Numbered from the stretch's first letter, positions 8,188 to 13,914 are shown. The stretch is 15,163 bases of DNA from SFWF01 sp045587065 (GCA_045587065.1 JAZNBQ010000110.1:1-15163); one strand, 5' to 3'. Notes: generated from the sequence alone by a model not told the origin. Program-made: numbers and translations.

Positions 8188-9108
8188 TTGCAAAGGCTTT
8201 CTAAAAAAGCACTCAAAAGACGTCTCGTCCTTCTAGTATTAATACTTGCCTTGTTGCTATCTTTAATTACATTTTCTGAAGATAGCAAAATTCCCGGTTG
8301 GAAAGAAATTAGGCATCAGTTAGGGGTTACTACTCAAGATGCCGTATCTGATGATTTTGTCAGGTTTATAGATGTGGGTCAGGGAGATAGCATACTTATC
8401 AGTAGCAACGGACACAACGCTATGATAGATTTTGGCAATAATGCAGATAACGGAAGGGAATTGGCTTCAAAGTTAAAAGAATATTCTATAAGTAGTTTTG
8501 ATTGCCTCTTTATAACCCATTACGACTCTGACCATATCGGCGGAGCAGATACTGTTCTTGATAGATTTGATGTTGAAAATGTAATTTTGCCAACAACAAG
8601 CGGAGAAAAATCTTCTGCTTACAGGCAGGTGGAAACCTCTCTTGAAACGACCGATGCAAATATTATTAATGCATCAACAGGCAAACTCATAAAAATAGGG
8701 GATTTCAATTTAGAAATAGTGGGCTATTATAAGAACGAGGAAGAATCAAACGACCGTTCTCTTGTAATCTTTGCCGAAATTGATGGTATAAAGTTTTTGT
8801 TTTCAGGAGACATTGGAACTAAAATTGAGAACAAACTAATGTCACAAAAGAAAAATATCGACTGTGACGTTTATAAAGCAAGTCATCATGGAAGCAAATC
8901 TGCAAATTCTTATAAGTTCTTAAAATATATTACCCCGGAATATACCGTCATATCTTGTGGCGCAGGTAATTCATATGGGCATCCTCATGAAGAGGTCGTT
9001 TCTTCTCTGGAAAAGGTAGACAGTGAAATTTACAGAACAGATGAGGATGGAGATGTTACTTTCTATATTAACGACAAGAAATTGTTTATTGAAACCGAAA
9101 TAAAATAA
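8188..9108 (+). CDS. ComEC-like metallo-beta-lactamase-fold protein, membrane-anchored
   Basis: A TTG start at 8188 follows the ftsK TAA without a gap. The upstream GGTGAAG is a weak ribosome site, so translation probably depends on ftsK coupling. The 306-aa product has a basic N-terminus and one hydrophobic helix (about 12-29), then an extracytoplasmic metal-hydrolase domain. FIDVGQGDSILI (60-71) and HYDSDHIGG (111-119) form the first metal site; FSGDIG (205-210) and ASHHGSKSAN (231-240) complete it. The order is that of the ComEC/Rec2 C-terminal domain and its stand-alone relatives, which include nucleases and phosphodiesterases. Note Tyr-Asp-Ser in HYDSDH rather than the commonest HxHxDH; the Asp and His remain. 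The substrate is unknown. A palindromic terminator follows. Confidence 0.87.
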   Translation: MQRLSKKALKRRLVLLVLILALLLSLITFSEDSKIPGWKEIRHQLGVTTQDAVSDDFVRFIDVGQGDSILISSNGHNAMIDFGNNADNGRELASKLKEYSISSFDCLFITHYDSDHIGGADTVLDRFDVENVILPTTSGEKSSAYRQVETSLETTDANIINASTGKLIKIGDFNLEIVGYYKNEEESNDRSLVIFAEIDGIKFLFSGDIGTKIENKLMSQKKNIDCDVYKASHHGSKSANSYKFLKYITPEYTVISCGAGNSYGHPHEEVVSSLEKVDSEIYRTDEDGDVTFYINDKKLFIETEIK

Positions 9109-9135
9109 CACCTGAGTTAACTCAGGTGTTATTTT
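9102..9135. terminator. Perfectly palindromic bidirectional terminator
   Basis: The 34 bases from 9102 to 9135 form a perfect palindrome: AAAATAACACCTGAGTT pairs with its own complement. A-tract on the left and T-tract on the right make it an intrinsic terminator on both strands. It overlaps the stop of the metallo-hydrolase gene and ends at the stop of the convergent DAHP synthase gene, so one element closes both units. Confidence 0.88.
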
Positions 9136-10163
9136 TATAGCGTATCAGCTAATTCATATATTAGTTTTTCGGTTTTTTCCCAACCAAGACAAGGGTCGGT
9201 AATAGATTTTCCGTAGATTCCTTCGCCTATTGATTGACAACCATCCTCAATATAACTTTCAATCATAAGACCCTTAACCAAATTGTCAATGTCTTTTGAG
9301 TGACGTTTGCTGTGAAGTATTTCTTTAGAAATGCGAATTTGTTCAAGATATTGTTTGTTAGAATTCGAGTGGTTAACATCAATTATAAGCGCCATGTTTT
9401 TAAGAGACCTTTCGCTGTAAGCATCGCAAAGTCTTACCAAGTCTTCATAATGATAGTTTGGAATAGCTTGTCCATGCTTGTTAACCGAACCTCTTAAAAT
9501 TGCGTGTGTAAGTTCGTTGCCTGTTGTAGATACCATATTGTTTCTGTAAATAAAGTTGTGTGGATGTTGTGCTGCTGTAATTGAGTTAAGCATAACAGTA
9601 ATATCGCCACTGGTAGGGTTTTTCATACCAACAGGAATGTCCATTCCACTGCTTACAAGTCTGTGCTGTTGGTTTTCTACCGAGCGAGCGCCGATAGCAA
9701 CGTAGCCAAGTAAATCATCAAGATAACTGTAATTTTCAGGGTAAAGCATTTCATCTGCACAAGAAAATCCCGTTTCTTCAATAACACGTGTGTGCAAATT
9801 TCTAATGGCTAAGAGCCCTTTTAGTAAATCAGGCTTTTTGTTAGGGTCGGGTTGATGAATCATACCCTTATAACCGTCACCGGTGGTACGAGGCTTATTG
9901 GTATATACTCTGGGAATTATTAAAATTTTATCTGAAACTTTGTCTTGAACCTTTTTTAATCTGTGAATGTATTCAAGTACTGAATCCTCGTTATCTGCAG
10001 AGCAAGGACCGATAATTAAAATAAATTTGTCAGATTTTCTACAGAACACGTCTCTTATTTCAAGGTCTCTGTTCTTTTTTGTAAAAGTGTTTTTGTCACT
10101 TAAAGGGTAAGATTCTTTTATCGTTTCAGGTTGAGGTAATTCTGTAACAAATTCAAAAGACAT
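9135..10163 (-). CDS. aroF: Class I DAHP synthase (3-deoxy-7-phosphoheptulonate synthase)
   Basis: This 342-aa enzyme joins phosphoenolpyruvate and erythrose 4-phosphate to DAHP, the first step of the shikimate pathway. It has the AroF/G/H-type signatures IGPCS (51-55), PRTT (91-94), GARSVENQQHR (158-168) and KNPTSGD (181-187). Compared with the Escherichia coli enzymes, the four metal ligands can be placed at C54, H265 in DVNHSNS, E302 and D323 in SITDPC. The N-terminal extension (about 1-45) is where class I alpha enzymes carry feedback control by an aromatic amino acid; which one cannot be read. I see no clear Shine-Dalgarno before the ATG at 10163: the 20 bases upstream hold only GAAAGAA. 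No other shikimate gene is in the window. Confidence 0.94.
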   Translation of the reverse strand: MSFEFVTELPQPETIKESYPLSDKNTFTKKNRDLEIRDVFCRKSDKFILIIGPCSADNEDSVLEYIHRLKKVQDKVSDKILIIPRVYTNKPRTTGDGYKGMIHQPDPNKKPDLLKGLLAIRNLHTRVIEETGFSCADEMLYPENYSYLDDLLGYVAIGARSVENQQHRLVSSGMDIPVGMKNPTSGDITVMLNSITAAQHPHNFIYRNNMVSTTGNELTHAILRGSVNKHGQAIPNYHYEDLVRLCDAYSERSLKNMALIIDVNHSNSNKQYLEQIRISKEILHSKRHSKDIDNLVKGLMIESYIEDGCQSIGEGIYGKSITDPCLGWEKTEKLIYELADTL

Positions 10164-10196
10164 TAAAGCACACGTTCTTTCTAAAGTATTTGTAAT

Positions 10197-10224
10197 ATTA
10201 TAGCATATTATAAAATAATTTCAA
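10197..10224 (-). promoter_or_regulatory. Promoter for the DAHP synthase gene
   Basis: Read on the minus strand, TTGAAA (10224-10219) and TATAAT (10202-10197) are 16 bp apart. The -10 ends 34 bases before the start codon, leaving a leader of roughly 27 bases. I see no attenuator or T-box in this short leader. Confidence 0.6.
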
Positions 10225-10248
10225 ATATTATTTTAAAGCAAAAAGTAC

Positions 10249-10277
10249 TTGACAAAATATACGTAGTATTTTATAAT
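10249..10277 (+). promoter_or_regulatory. Consensus promoter for tRNA-Thr
   Basis: TTGACA (10249-10254) and TATAAT (10272-10277) are exactly 17 bp apart, a full consensus match. The tRNA begins 19 bases after the -10. It is divergent from the DAHP synthase promoter. Confidence 0.88.
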
Positions 10278-10295
10278 AGCATTTGTTGAAAATAT

Positions 10296-10371
10296 GCTGC
10301 TATGGCTCAGGTGGTAGAGCACATCCTTGGTAAGGATGAGGTCACCAGTTCGAATCTGGTTAGCAGCTCCA
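10296..10371 (+). tRNA. tRNA-Thr (anticodon GGT), CCA encoded
   Basis: The 76 bases fold as a full cloverleaf. The acceptor stem GCTGCTA pairs with TAGCAGC, the D arm is GGCTCAGGTGGTAGAGC-like, and the anticodon stem CATCC/GGATG has loop TTGGTAA. The T arm is ACCAG TTCGAAT CTGGT, followed by discriminator T and encoded CCA (10369-10371). The anticodon GGT reads ACC and ACT threonine codons. A terminator follows 7 bases later and the first hairpin array directly after that. Confidence 0.95.
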
Positions 10372-10378
10372 GAAAAAG

Positions 10379-10406
10379 CTCTTGTTCGAAAGAACAAGAG
10401 TTTTTT
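10379..10406 (+). terminator. Intrinsic terminator after tRNA-Thr
   Basis: A 9-bp stem CTCTTGTTC/GAACAAGAG with GAAA loop is followed by six T. It ends the tRNA transcript and at the same time takes the place that a terminator holds before every array to the right. Confidence 0.87.
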
Positions 10407-10580
10407 AGTTATATTCGCCTTCGGCGAGTTATATTGAGCTTCGCTCAGTTATATTTGCTTTGCAAGTGTTATTCGCTTCGCGAGTTATGGCGGCGAATAT
10501 AATATCACTTTTGCCAAGGGCAAAAATATCACTATGCCGTAAGGCATAATATCACTCTGTGCGTAGCACAGAAGATCACT
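10407..10580. repeat. Hairpin array 1
   Basis: Seven short palindromes separated by a 9-base spacer. First half: CGCC-TTC-GGCG (10416-10426), GAGC-TTC-GCTC (10436-10446), TTGC-TTT-GCAA (10455-10465) and CGC-TTC-GCG (10474-10482), with spacer AGTTATATT or AGTGTTATT. Second half: TTTTGCC-AAG-GGCAAAA (10509-10525), ATGCC-GTAA-GGCAT (10534-10547) and CTGTGC-GTA-GCACAG (10557-10571), with spacer AATATCACT, nearly the reverse complement of the first. The centre GGCGAATATAA (10492-10502) is exactly complementary to 10409-10419, that is spacer plus left arm of the first hairpin. No coding frame makes sense here. The array lies between the tRNA terminator and a promoter. Confidence 0.9.
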
Positions 10581-10586
10581 AAAACC

Positions 10587-10615
10587 TTGCCCCTCCGCCG
10601 CTTTTATGCTATAAT
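10587..10615 (+). promoter_or_regulatory. Cassette promoter 1
   Basis: TTGCCC (10587-10592) and TATAAT (10610-10615) are 17 bp apart, right after array 1. The block CCGCTTTTATGCTATAATA is repeated exactly at the same place after array 2. The start of TTGCCCC-CCGC recurs after array 4. Confidence 0.7.
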
Positions 10616-10635
10616 ACACCCAAGGCGGTGATTTG

Positions 10636-11007
10636 ATGAAAAAGATACCTCTTTCAAATGTAATTGACATAACAAAAGATAAATTACATTATCGTGATGA
10701 TAATGGGAAAGTTGTAGATATTGAATTGGCGCTTTGTGCAAACAACTATGAATCAACTCATAATATTATAAATAAAAACGAGTTAAAAGTTCGTTGTGTT
10801 GGAGAACGGTTTTTTGGTGAGTATGCGTATTATGAATTGTTCACCGAAGAACATACGCAAATATATATGAACTTAAAAACAAATGCCTTTAAGCGTTTTA
10901 TCACGAAAATTACAGGTTGGAATTTCCATAGTAGAGATTTTCAGCAATTTTACGCTTTGCAAAAGAAATTTAATGCAAATGGTTGGACAACATTAGATTT
11001 ATCATAA
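10636..11007 (+). CDS. Unknown 123-aa protein, cassette gene 1
   Basis: I start at ATG 10636. AAGGCGGTGAT (10622-10632) matches the extended Shine-Dalgarno AAGGAGGTGAT with one mismatch at the proper distance; a TTG at 10633 would be too close. The product begins MKKIPLSNVIDITKDKLHYRDD and has no signal peptide or membrane segment. It alternates short beta-like stretches (KVVDIELALCANNY, YAYYELFTEEHTQIYMNLK) with a C-terminal helical part rich in Phe (FKRFITKITGWNFHSRDF). I do not recognise a family or catalytic motif. It is alone between array 1 and array 2, with its own promoter and terminator. Confidence 0.75.
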   Translation: MKKIPLSNVIDITKDKLHYRDDNGKVVDIELALCANNYESTHNIINKNELKVRCVGERFFGEYAYYELFTEEHTQIYMNLKTNAFKRFITKITGWNFHSRDFQQFYALQKKFNANGWTTLDLS

Positions 11008-11016
11008 AAATTTAAG

Positions 11017-11059
11017 AAAATCACGTTTTTCACCCAGTTCTTTTTCGGACACGAATGAC
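11017..11059 (+). repeat. Post-gene box, copy a
   Basis: Between the stop of cassette gene 1 and its terminator lies a block that recurs after the next gene. CTTTTTCGGACACGAATG (11040-11057) is identical to 11862-11879, and AAAATCACGTTTTTCACCCA (11017-11036) is similar to the start of the boxes after genes 2 and 3. It is not coding. Confidence 0.6.
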
Positions 11060-11094
11060 AAAAAACTCTCGTTCTTCGGAACGAGAGTTTTTTT
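11060..11094 (+). terminator. Intrinsic terminator of cassette gene 1
   Basis: A 10-bp stem ACTCTCGTTC/GAACGAGAGT with a TTCG loop is flanked by six A and more than six T. It would act on both strands. The stem differs from the next copy by a compensated pair change (see 11882-11916). Confidence 0.88.
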
Positions 11095-11096
11095 AT

Positions 11097-11266
11097 CCAA
11101 GCCGACAGGCTTGGTATATCATCACGACGCAGTCGTGTATATCATCGCCGAAGGCGTATATCATCACACGAAGTGTGCATTTCTGTCGGCTTGATGATAT
11201 ACAAAACTAAAGTTTTGATGATATGCAATTCCTGCGGAATTGATGATATACAACGGCAAGCCGCTG
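11097..11266. repeat. Hairpin array 2
   Basis: Seven palindromes. First half, spacer GTATATCATC: CCAAGCC-GACA-GGCTTGG (11097-11114), ACGAC-GCA-GTCGT (11124-11136), CGCC-GAA-GGCG (11146-11156) and CACAC-GAA-GTGTG (11165-11177). Second half, spacer GATGATATAC or GATGATATGC, the exact reverse complement or one base off: AAAACT-AA-AGTTTT (11203-11216), AATTCC-TGC-GGAATT (11227-11241) and CGGC-AA-GCCG (11254-11263). The centre TGTCGGCTTG (11184-11193) is perfectly complementary to CAAGCCGACA (11098-11107) of the first hairpin. A long frame runs through it into the next gene, but that gene's ribosome site and promoter lie after the array, so the array is taken as non-coding. Confidence 0.92.
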
Positions 11267-11292
11267 ATTTTATTCCGCTTTTATGCTATAAT
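11264..11292 (+). promoter_or_regulatory. Cassette promoter 2
   Basis: TATAAT (11287-11292) lies in CCGCTTTTATGCTATAATA, identical to the block in promoter 1. The -35 position at 17 bp holds CTGATT (11264-11269), a weak match that overlaps the end of array 2. Confidence 0.6.
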
Positions 11293-11313
11293 AAAACCAA
11301 GGTCGGTGATGAG

Positions 11314-11808
11314 ATGAAAAAGAAAGTTTTAATTTTTTCTGCTATCGTTTTACTTGTAATACTTATTGTTATTATTTTTCCTATTTATAGGTTGACTACA
11401 TTTTTGGGTCTTCATAATTATTATAGTTGGGAAGAAATGCAAAAGGTTATGTATATAGGAACTCCTTGGGATCGTGCAGATGCCAAAGGTGTTATGCATT
11501 TAGCTAACCAAGCATTTAGTGACTGCGGTCATTCCGAAGTAGAAAATGAAAATAAGTACGGTAAACTCTCTGTGTATGCATCTTCAATAGAAACTTACCC
11601 TGAAACAGTAAAAACAAAATACTCACTTAAACTATGGTCTGCACATTTGGATGAAAATGAAGGATATTTGTGGGTATATTATTCTCAAGAGGGACTGGAT
11701 ATAGACGGTGAAACGGATTATGGTAGTTGGAATATACCTTCTCTTTGGAAAGTTCAAAAAGATACCAAAGGAAATTGGGTAGTTACAGAAATAAAAGAAC
11801 ATCCATAA
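11314..11808 (+). CDS. Unknown 164-aa membrane-anchored protein, cassette gene 2
   Basis: The start ATG 11314 follows AAGGTCGGTGAT (11299-11310) and the promoter; an open frame extends upstream through the hairpin array but that part is not believable as protein. The product has a Lys-rich start and one hydrophobic helix (about 5-24, VLIFSAIVLLVILIVIIF), then an outside domain of about 135 residues. No lipobox Cys is seen. The outer part ends in SLWKVQKDTKGNWVVTEIKEHP-like sequence; a Trp-Lys-Val ... Asn-Trp-Val-Val ending is common in small secreted alpha+beta domains of the NTF2-like or DUF4829-like kind, but this is only an impression. It is flanked by arrays 2 and 3 and has its own promoter. 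Its role is unknown. Confidence 0.78.
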   Translation: MKKKVLIFSAIVLLVILIVIIFPIYRLTTFLGLHNYYSWEEMQKVMYIGTPWDRADAKGVMHLANQAFSDCGHSEVENENKYGKLSVYASSIETYPETVKTKYSLKLWSAHLDENEGYLWVYYSQEGLDIDGETDYGSWNIPSLWKVQKDTKGNWVVTEIKEHP

Positions 11809-11838
11809 TCATTAGAATTTGCTATCTAAATACTAGAT

Positions 11839-11881
11839 AAATCCTCGGTTTTTAACCAGATCTTTTTCGGACACGAATGGC
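11839..11881 (+). repeat. Post-gene box, copy b
   Basis: AAATCCTCGGTTTTTAACCA (11839-11858) and CTTTTTCGGACACGAATG (11862-11879) recur from copy a. The first part also resembles the start of copy c (AAATCCTCAGTTTTCA). It stands between cassette gene 2 and its terminator. Confidence 0.6.
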
Positions 11882-11916
11882 AAAAAACACTCGTTCTCTT
11901 GAACGAGTGTTTTTTT
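11882..11916 (+). terminator. Intrinsic terminator of cassette gene 2
   Basis: Stem ACACTCGTTC/GAACGAGTGT with loop TCTT, six A before and six T after. Compared with 11060-11094 the third base pair changed from T-A to A-T on both arms, a compensated double change. Confidence 0.88.
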
Positions 11917-11918
11917 AT

Positions 11919-12102
11919 CCAAGCCGACAGGCTTGGTATATCATCACGACGCAGTCGTGTATATCATTGCCGCACAAGTGCGGCGTATATCATCACACCT
12001 TTAGGTGTGTATTAAAAATCTATCGGCTTGACGATATACAAAACTTCGTTTTGATGATATGCAATTCCTACGGAATTGATGATATACAACGGCATGCCGT
12101 TG
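11919..12102. repeat. Hairpin array 3, close relative of array 2
   Basis: It has the same order and spacers as array 2 (GTATATCATC then GATGATATAC). Hairpins: CCAAGCC-GACA-GGCTTGG (11919-11936), ACGAC-GCA-GTCGT (11946-11958), GCCGCAC-AA-GTGCGGC (11969-11984), CACACCT-TT-AGGTGTG (11994-12009), AAAAC-TTC-GTTTT (12040-12052), AATTCC-TAC-GGAATT (12063-12077) and AACGGCATGCCGTT (12088-12101). The centre TATCGGCTTG (12021-12030) pairs with CAAGCCGACA of the first hairpin with one mismatch. Relative to array 2 several hairpins have a new tip but remain perfect palindromes. Confidence 0.92.
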
Positions 12103-12128
12103 ATTTTATTCGTGTTTTATAGTATAAT
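12100..12128 (+). promoter_or_regulatory. Cassette promoter 3
   Basis: TTGATT (12100-12105) and TATAAT (12123-12128) are 17 bp apart. The -35 overlaps the last palindrome of array 3, so promoter and array end are physically joined, as in promoter 2. Confidence 0.65.
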
Positions 12129-12151
12129 CTTTTAAAGGAAGTGAGATTATT

Positions 12152-12835
12152 GTGAAATATAAAGCAATATTTTTTGACCGTGACGGAACGTTAACATATT
12201 TCGATAAAAACAAAGAAAAATGGCGCGACAATATTATAGAAGAATGGTCGGGAAAGACCTTTGAATTGCCATACGAGAAAATGATGAAACTTTTTAATAT
12301 GGCAAGTGAAGGCAAAAAGCCCTGGTATAAAACGCTTGATGACGAACGTAATTTCTTCAAAAGATATTATAAATTTTTGCTTGTTGAAGAAGGTGTCGTT
12401 GTAAATATTGAAGAACGAGCAGAGATATTATTTAATGAATTGTGGTGTAATGGAGATAGAAAGCTTTTCCCTGAAACGATAGAAGTATTAGAATATTTTA
12501 AAAGCAAGGGTTACAAAATGGGCGTTATTAGTGATACTTCACCGTCTCTTGAATATACTTTACAGCAATTAGGCATAGCGAAGTATTTTACATCCTTTAC
12601 TGCAAGTTCTTTAGTTGGTGCGGGAAAGCCAAGCCCGATTATTTTTAATGCTGCTTTAACTGCACAAGGTGTAACAGCAGAAGAAAGTATTTATGTTGAT
12701 GATTATAAACCGGAAGCAGATGGAGCAAGAGAGCAAGGCTTTGCATCTTTTTGGCTTGACCGTGATGGTAGTAATGATAATAAATGGAAAATCACAAATT
12801 TAAAACAATTGATTGAATTTGTAGAAAAAATATAG
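12152..12835 (+). CDS. HAD-superfamily phosphatase, cassette gene 3
   Basis: The GTG start at 12152 follows AAAGGAAGTGAGAT, a good Shine-Dalgarno match. The 227-aa product has all four HAD motifs. FFDRDGT (7-13) has nucleophile D9 and acid D11, VISDTS (125-130) is motif II, GKPSP (158-162) has K159, and VDDYKPEADGA (182-192) has D183/D184. Residues about 20-105 form a helical C1 cap, as in phosphoglycolate phosphatase-like and YjjG/Gph-type enzymes. The reaction is therefore very likely hydrolysis of a small phosphate ester in the cytoplasm; the substrate cannot be read. It stands alone between arrays 3 and 4. Base use is as AT-rich as its neighbours. Confidence 0.9.
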   Translation: MKYKAIFFDRDGTLTYFDKNKEKWRDNIIEEWSGKTFELPYEKMMKLFNMASEGKKPWYKTLDDERNFFKRYYKFLLVEEGVVVNIEERAEILFNELWCNGDRKLFPETIEVLEYFKSKGYKMGVISDTSPSLEYTLQQLGIAKYFTSFTASSLVGAGKPSPIIFNAALTAQGVTAEESIYVDDYKPEADGAREQGFASFWLDRDGSNDNKWKITNLKQLIEFVEKI

Positions 12836-12890
12836 AAAATCCTCAGTTTTCAGGCACATTTCATTCGTGCCATTAAGTTCAAAACTCCCA
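12836..12890 (+). repeat. Post-gene box, copy c
   Basis: It starts directly at the stop of cassette gene 3 with AAAATCCTCAGTTTTCA, similar to copy b. It contains a small stem GGCAC/GTGCC (12853-12857 with 12867-12871) and ends in TAAGTTCAAAACTCCCA (12874-12890), which matches 13896-13912 in 14 of 17 positions. Confidence 0.55.
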
Positions 12891-12930
12891 GAAAAAGAAA
12901 AGACACGCGAGAGCGTGTCTTTTCTTTTTC
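12891..12930 (+). terminator. Intrinsic terminator of cassette gene 3
   Basis: A perfect 18-bp stem (12891-12908 with 12913-12930, core AGACACGC/GCGTGTCT) with loop GAGA. The right arm is T-rich (TCTTTTCTTTTTC). By its symmetry it could stop transcription from both sides. Confidence 0.85.
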
Positions 12931-13111
12931 AATGAAATTCGTTCCTTGCGGAACGAGTGAAATATTGCTACGCAATATGAAATACGCTTTACGTATGAAA
13001 TATGCCTACGGCACATGAAGGAACGAATTTTATTTCACTTTCTGCGAAGCAGAAAATTTCACAATGACCGTGGGTCATTATTTCACACTCGGCGTAAGCC
13101 GAATATTTCAC
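12931..13111. repeat. Hairpin array 4
   Basis: First half, spacer AGTGAAAT or ATGAAAT: CGTTCC-TTGC-GGAACG (12940-12955), ATATTGC-TAC-GCAATAT (12962-12978), ATACG-CTTTA-CGTAT (12982-12996) and TGCC-TAC-GGCA (13003-13013). Second half, spacer ATTTCAC: TTTCTGC-GAA-GCAGAAA (13039-13055), AATGACC-GTG-GGTCATT (13063-13079) and TCGGC-GTAA-GCCGA (13089-13102). The centre GGAACGAATTT (13020-13030) is perfectly complementary to AAATTCGTTCC (12935-12945), spacer plus left arm of the first hairpin; with one mismatch the pairing extends to 15 bp. Spacers differ completely from arrays 1-3 but the plan is the same. Confidence 0.92.
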
Positions 13112-13117
13112 TTGTTC

Positions 13118-13146
13118 TTGCCCCACCGCACAAAATGTGCTACAAT
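13118..13146 (+). promoter_or_regulatory. Cassette promoter 4
   Basis: TTGCCC (13118-13123) and TACAAT (13141-13146) are 17 bp apart. TTGCCCCACCGC resembles TTGCCCCTCCGC of promoter 1. The spacer between the hexamers holds a small palindrome GCACA-AAA-TGTGC (13128-13140). Confidence 0.65.
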
Positions 13147-13168
13147 ATACATAAATCGGTGTTAACAC

Positions 13169-13747
13169 TTGATAAGATTGACAATGAAAGAAGTTGAAAT
13201 TTTGGTTGGGAACAAGTTGCCACGAATAGGAAAAAGAAAAATCAAAAGTGTGATTGCAGTAGTTTTGGCATTTGTTATATGGCAATTATTTCGTATTATT
13301 TTTCCGCAGTTTGAAATCCATCCACTCTTTGCGTATATCTACGCAGTTATAGAAATGCGTGAGAGTGTAAAGAAAACAAAAGAATTTGGATTACTAAGGA
13401 TAAAAGCTACTTTGATTGGTCTAACCATAGGACTATGTGTTTTATATATCAGTGTGTTGGCGGGAAACCATATAACAAACCTTAGTATATTAGCCATAGT
13501 GGATATTACGTTGATTGGGATAGGCGTATTAATAACCCTGTGGTTTGCAGAACTCTTTAACTGTAAAAATTTTTGCGGAATTGCGGCTATCATTCTTATA
13601 ATTTGCTTGGTAAGAGATAGAAATTCGAATACAAATATATATTTATATGCAATTTTAAGAGTAGTTCAAACATTAATCGGTGTAGCAACTGCTTGGTTTG
13701 TCAATAATTTTGTTTACCGATATCCTAAAATTTCGGAAGAAAAATAA
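13169..13747 (+). CDS. ArAE/FUSC-like membrane protein, cassette gene 4
   Basis: The start is uncertain. TTG 13169 stands 7 bases after TCGGTG, which occupies the place of the Shine-Dalgarno in promoters 1 and 2; ATG 13184 has no ribosome site. The product is 192 aa (187 from the ATG) with about six hydrophobic segments: 25-44, 51-62, 79-98, 106-127, 136-148 and 158-181. RKIKSVIAVVLAFVIWQLF, then PLFAYIYAVIEMRESVKKT and LLRIKATLIGLTIGL, follow the pattern of the aromatic acid exporter family (ArAE/FUSC N-terminal domain): a basic start, a helix, FAxIxAVI, then RIxATLIG. Family members are efflux-type membrane proteins, often with a soluble C-terminal domain that is missing here. Transport is inferred; the substrate is unknown. 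Confidence 0.75.
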   Translation: MIRLTMKEVEILVGNKLPRIGKRKIKSVIAVVLAFVIWQLFRIIFPQFEIHPLFAYIYAVIEMRESVKKTKEFGLLRIKATLIGLTIGLCVLYISVLAGNHITNLSILAIVDITLIGIGVLITLWFAELFNCKNFCGIAAIILIICLVRDRNSNTNIYLYAILRVVQTLIGVATAWFVNNFVYRYPKISEEK

Positions 13748-13856
13748 TTTAACAGAAACCTTGCGTTTTGTGATACGCTTCTACCTTTGCAGAACTTTAA
13801 AATGATCGCATTTATATGTTTATTGATTATATAGTTATTTTGCAAAGAGAATAACG
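13748..13856. other. Non-coding gap after cassette gene 4
   Basis: AT-rich sequence of 109 bases between the stop codon and the post-gene box. I see no gene, strong hairpin or promoter in it. In the other cassettes this gap is only 0-30 bases, so extra sequence or a gene remnant may have been left here. It belongs to the 447-base gene-free stretch 13748-14194, whose other parts are the post-gene box, terminator, array 5 and the end hairpin. Confidence 0.5.
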
Positions 13857-13914
13857 AAAATTCATTGAAATTCGGGCATTTTGAATTAGTGTCACTAAGA
13901 TCAAACGTCCCAAT
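13857..13914 (+). repeat. Post-gene box, copy d
   Basis: It begins AAAATTCATTGAAATTCGGG, a diverged form of copies a-c, and ends with TAAGATCAAACGTCCCA (13896-13912), which matches copy c in 14 of 17 positions. A terminator follows at once. Confidence 0.5.

Noticed and set aside
10302..10502. 66-codon plus-strand frame over the tRNA and array 1
   Set aside because: It is the tRNA and hairpins read as protein; no ribosome site precedes it.
11173..11313. N-terminal extension of cassette gene 2 through array 2
   Set aside because: The extra codons are hairpin array; promoter and Shine-Dalgarno for the gene lie after them.
11877..12122. 81-codon plus-strand frame across terminator and array 3
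   Set aside because: It reads through a terminator and palindromes, has no ribosome site, and the same kind of frame appears in other arrays by chance.
12989..13285. 98-codon minus-strand frame (and a 60-codon plus-strand frame) across array 4
   Set aside because: They are products of the hairpin sequence, overlap a better supported gene and lack start signals.
13543..13800. Short direct repeat TTTGCAGAACT inside cassette gene 4 and after it
   Set aside because: Only 11 bases match and the surroundings do not; this is likely chance and not a duplicated gene end.
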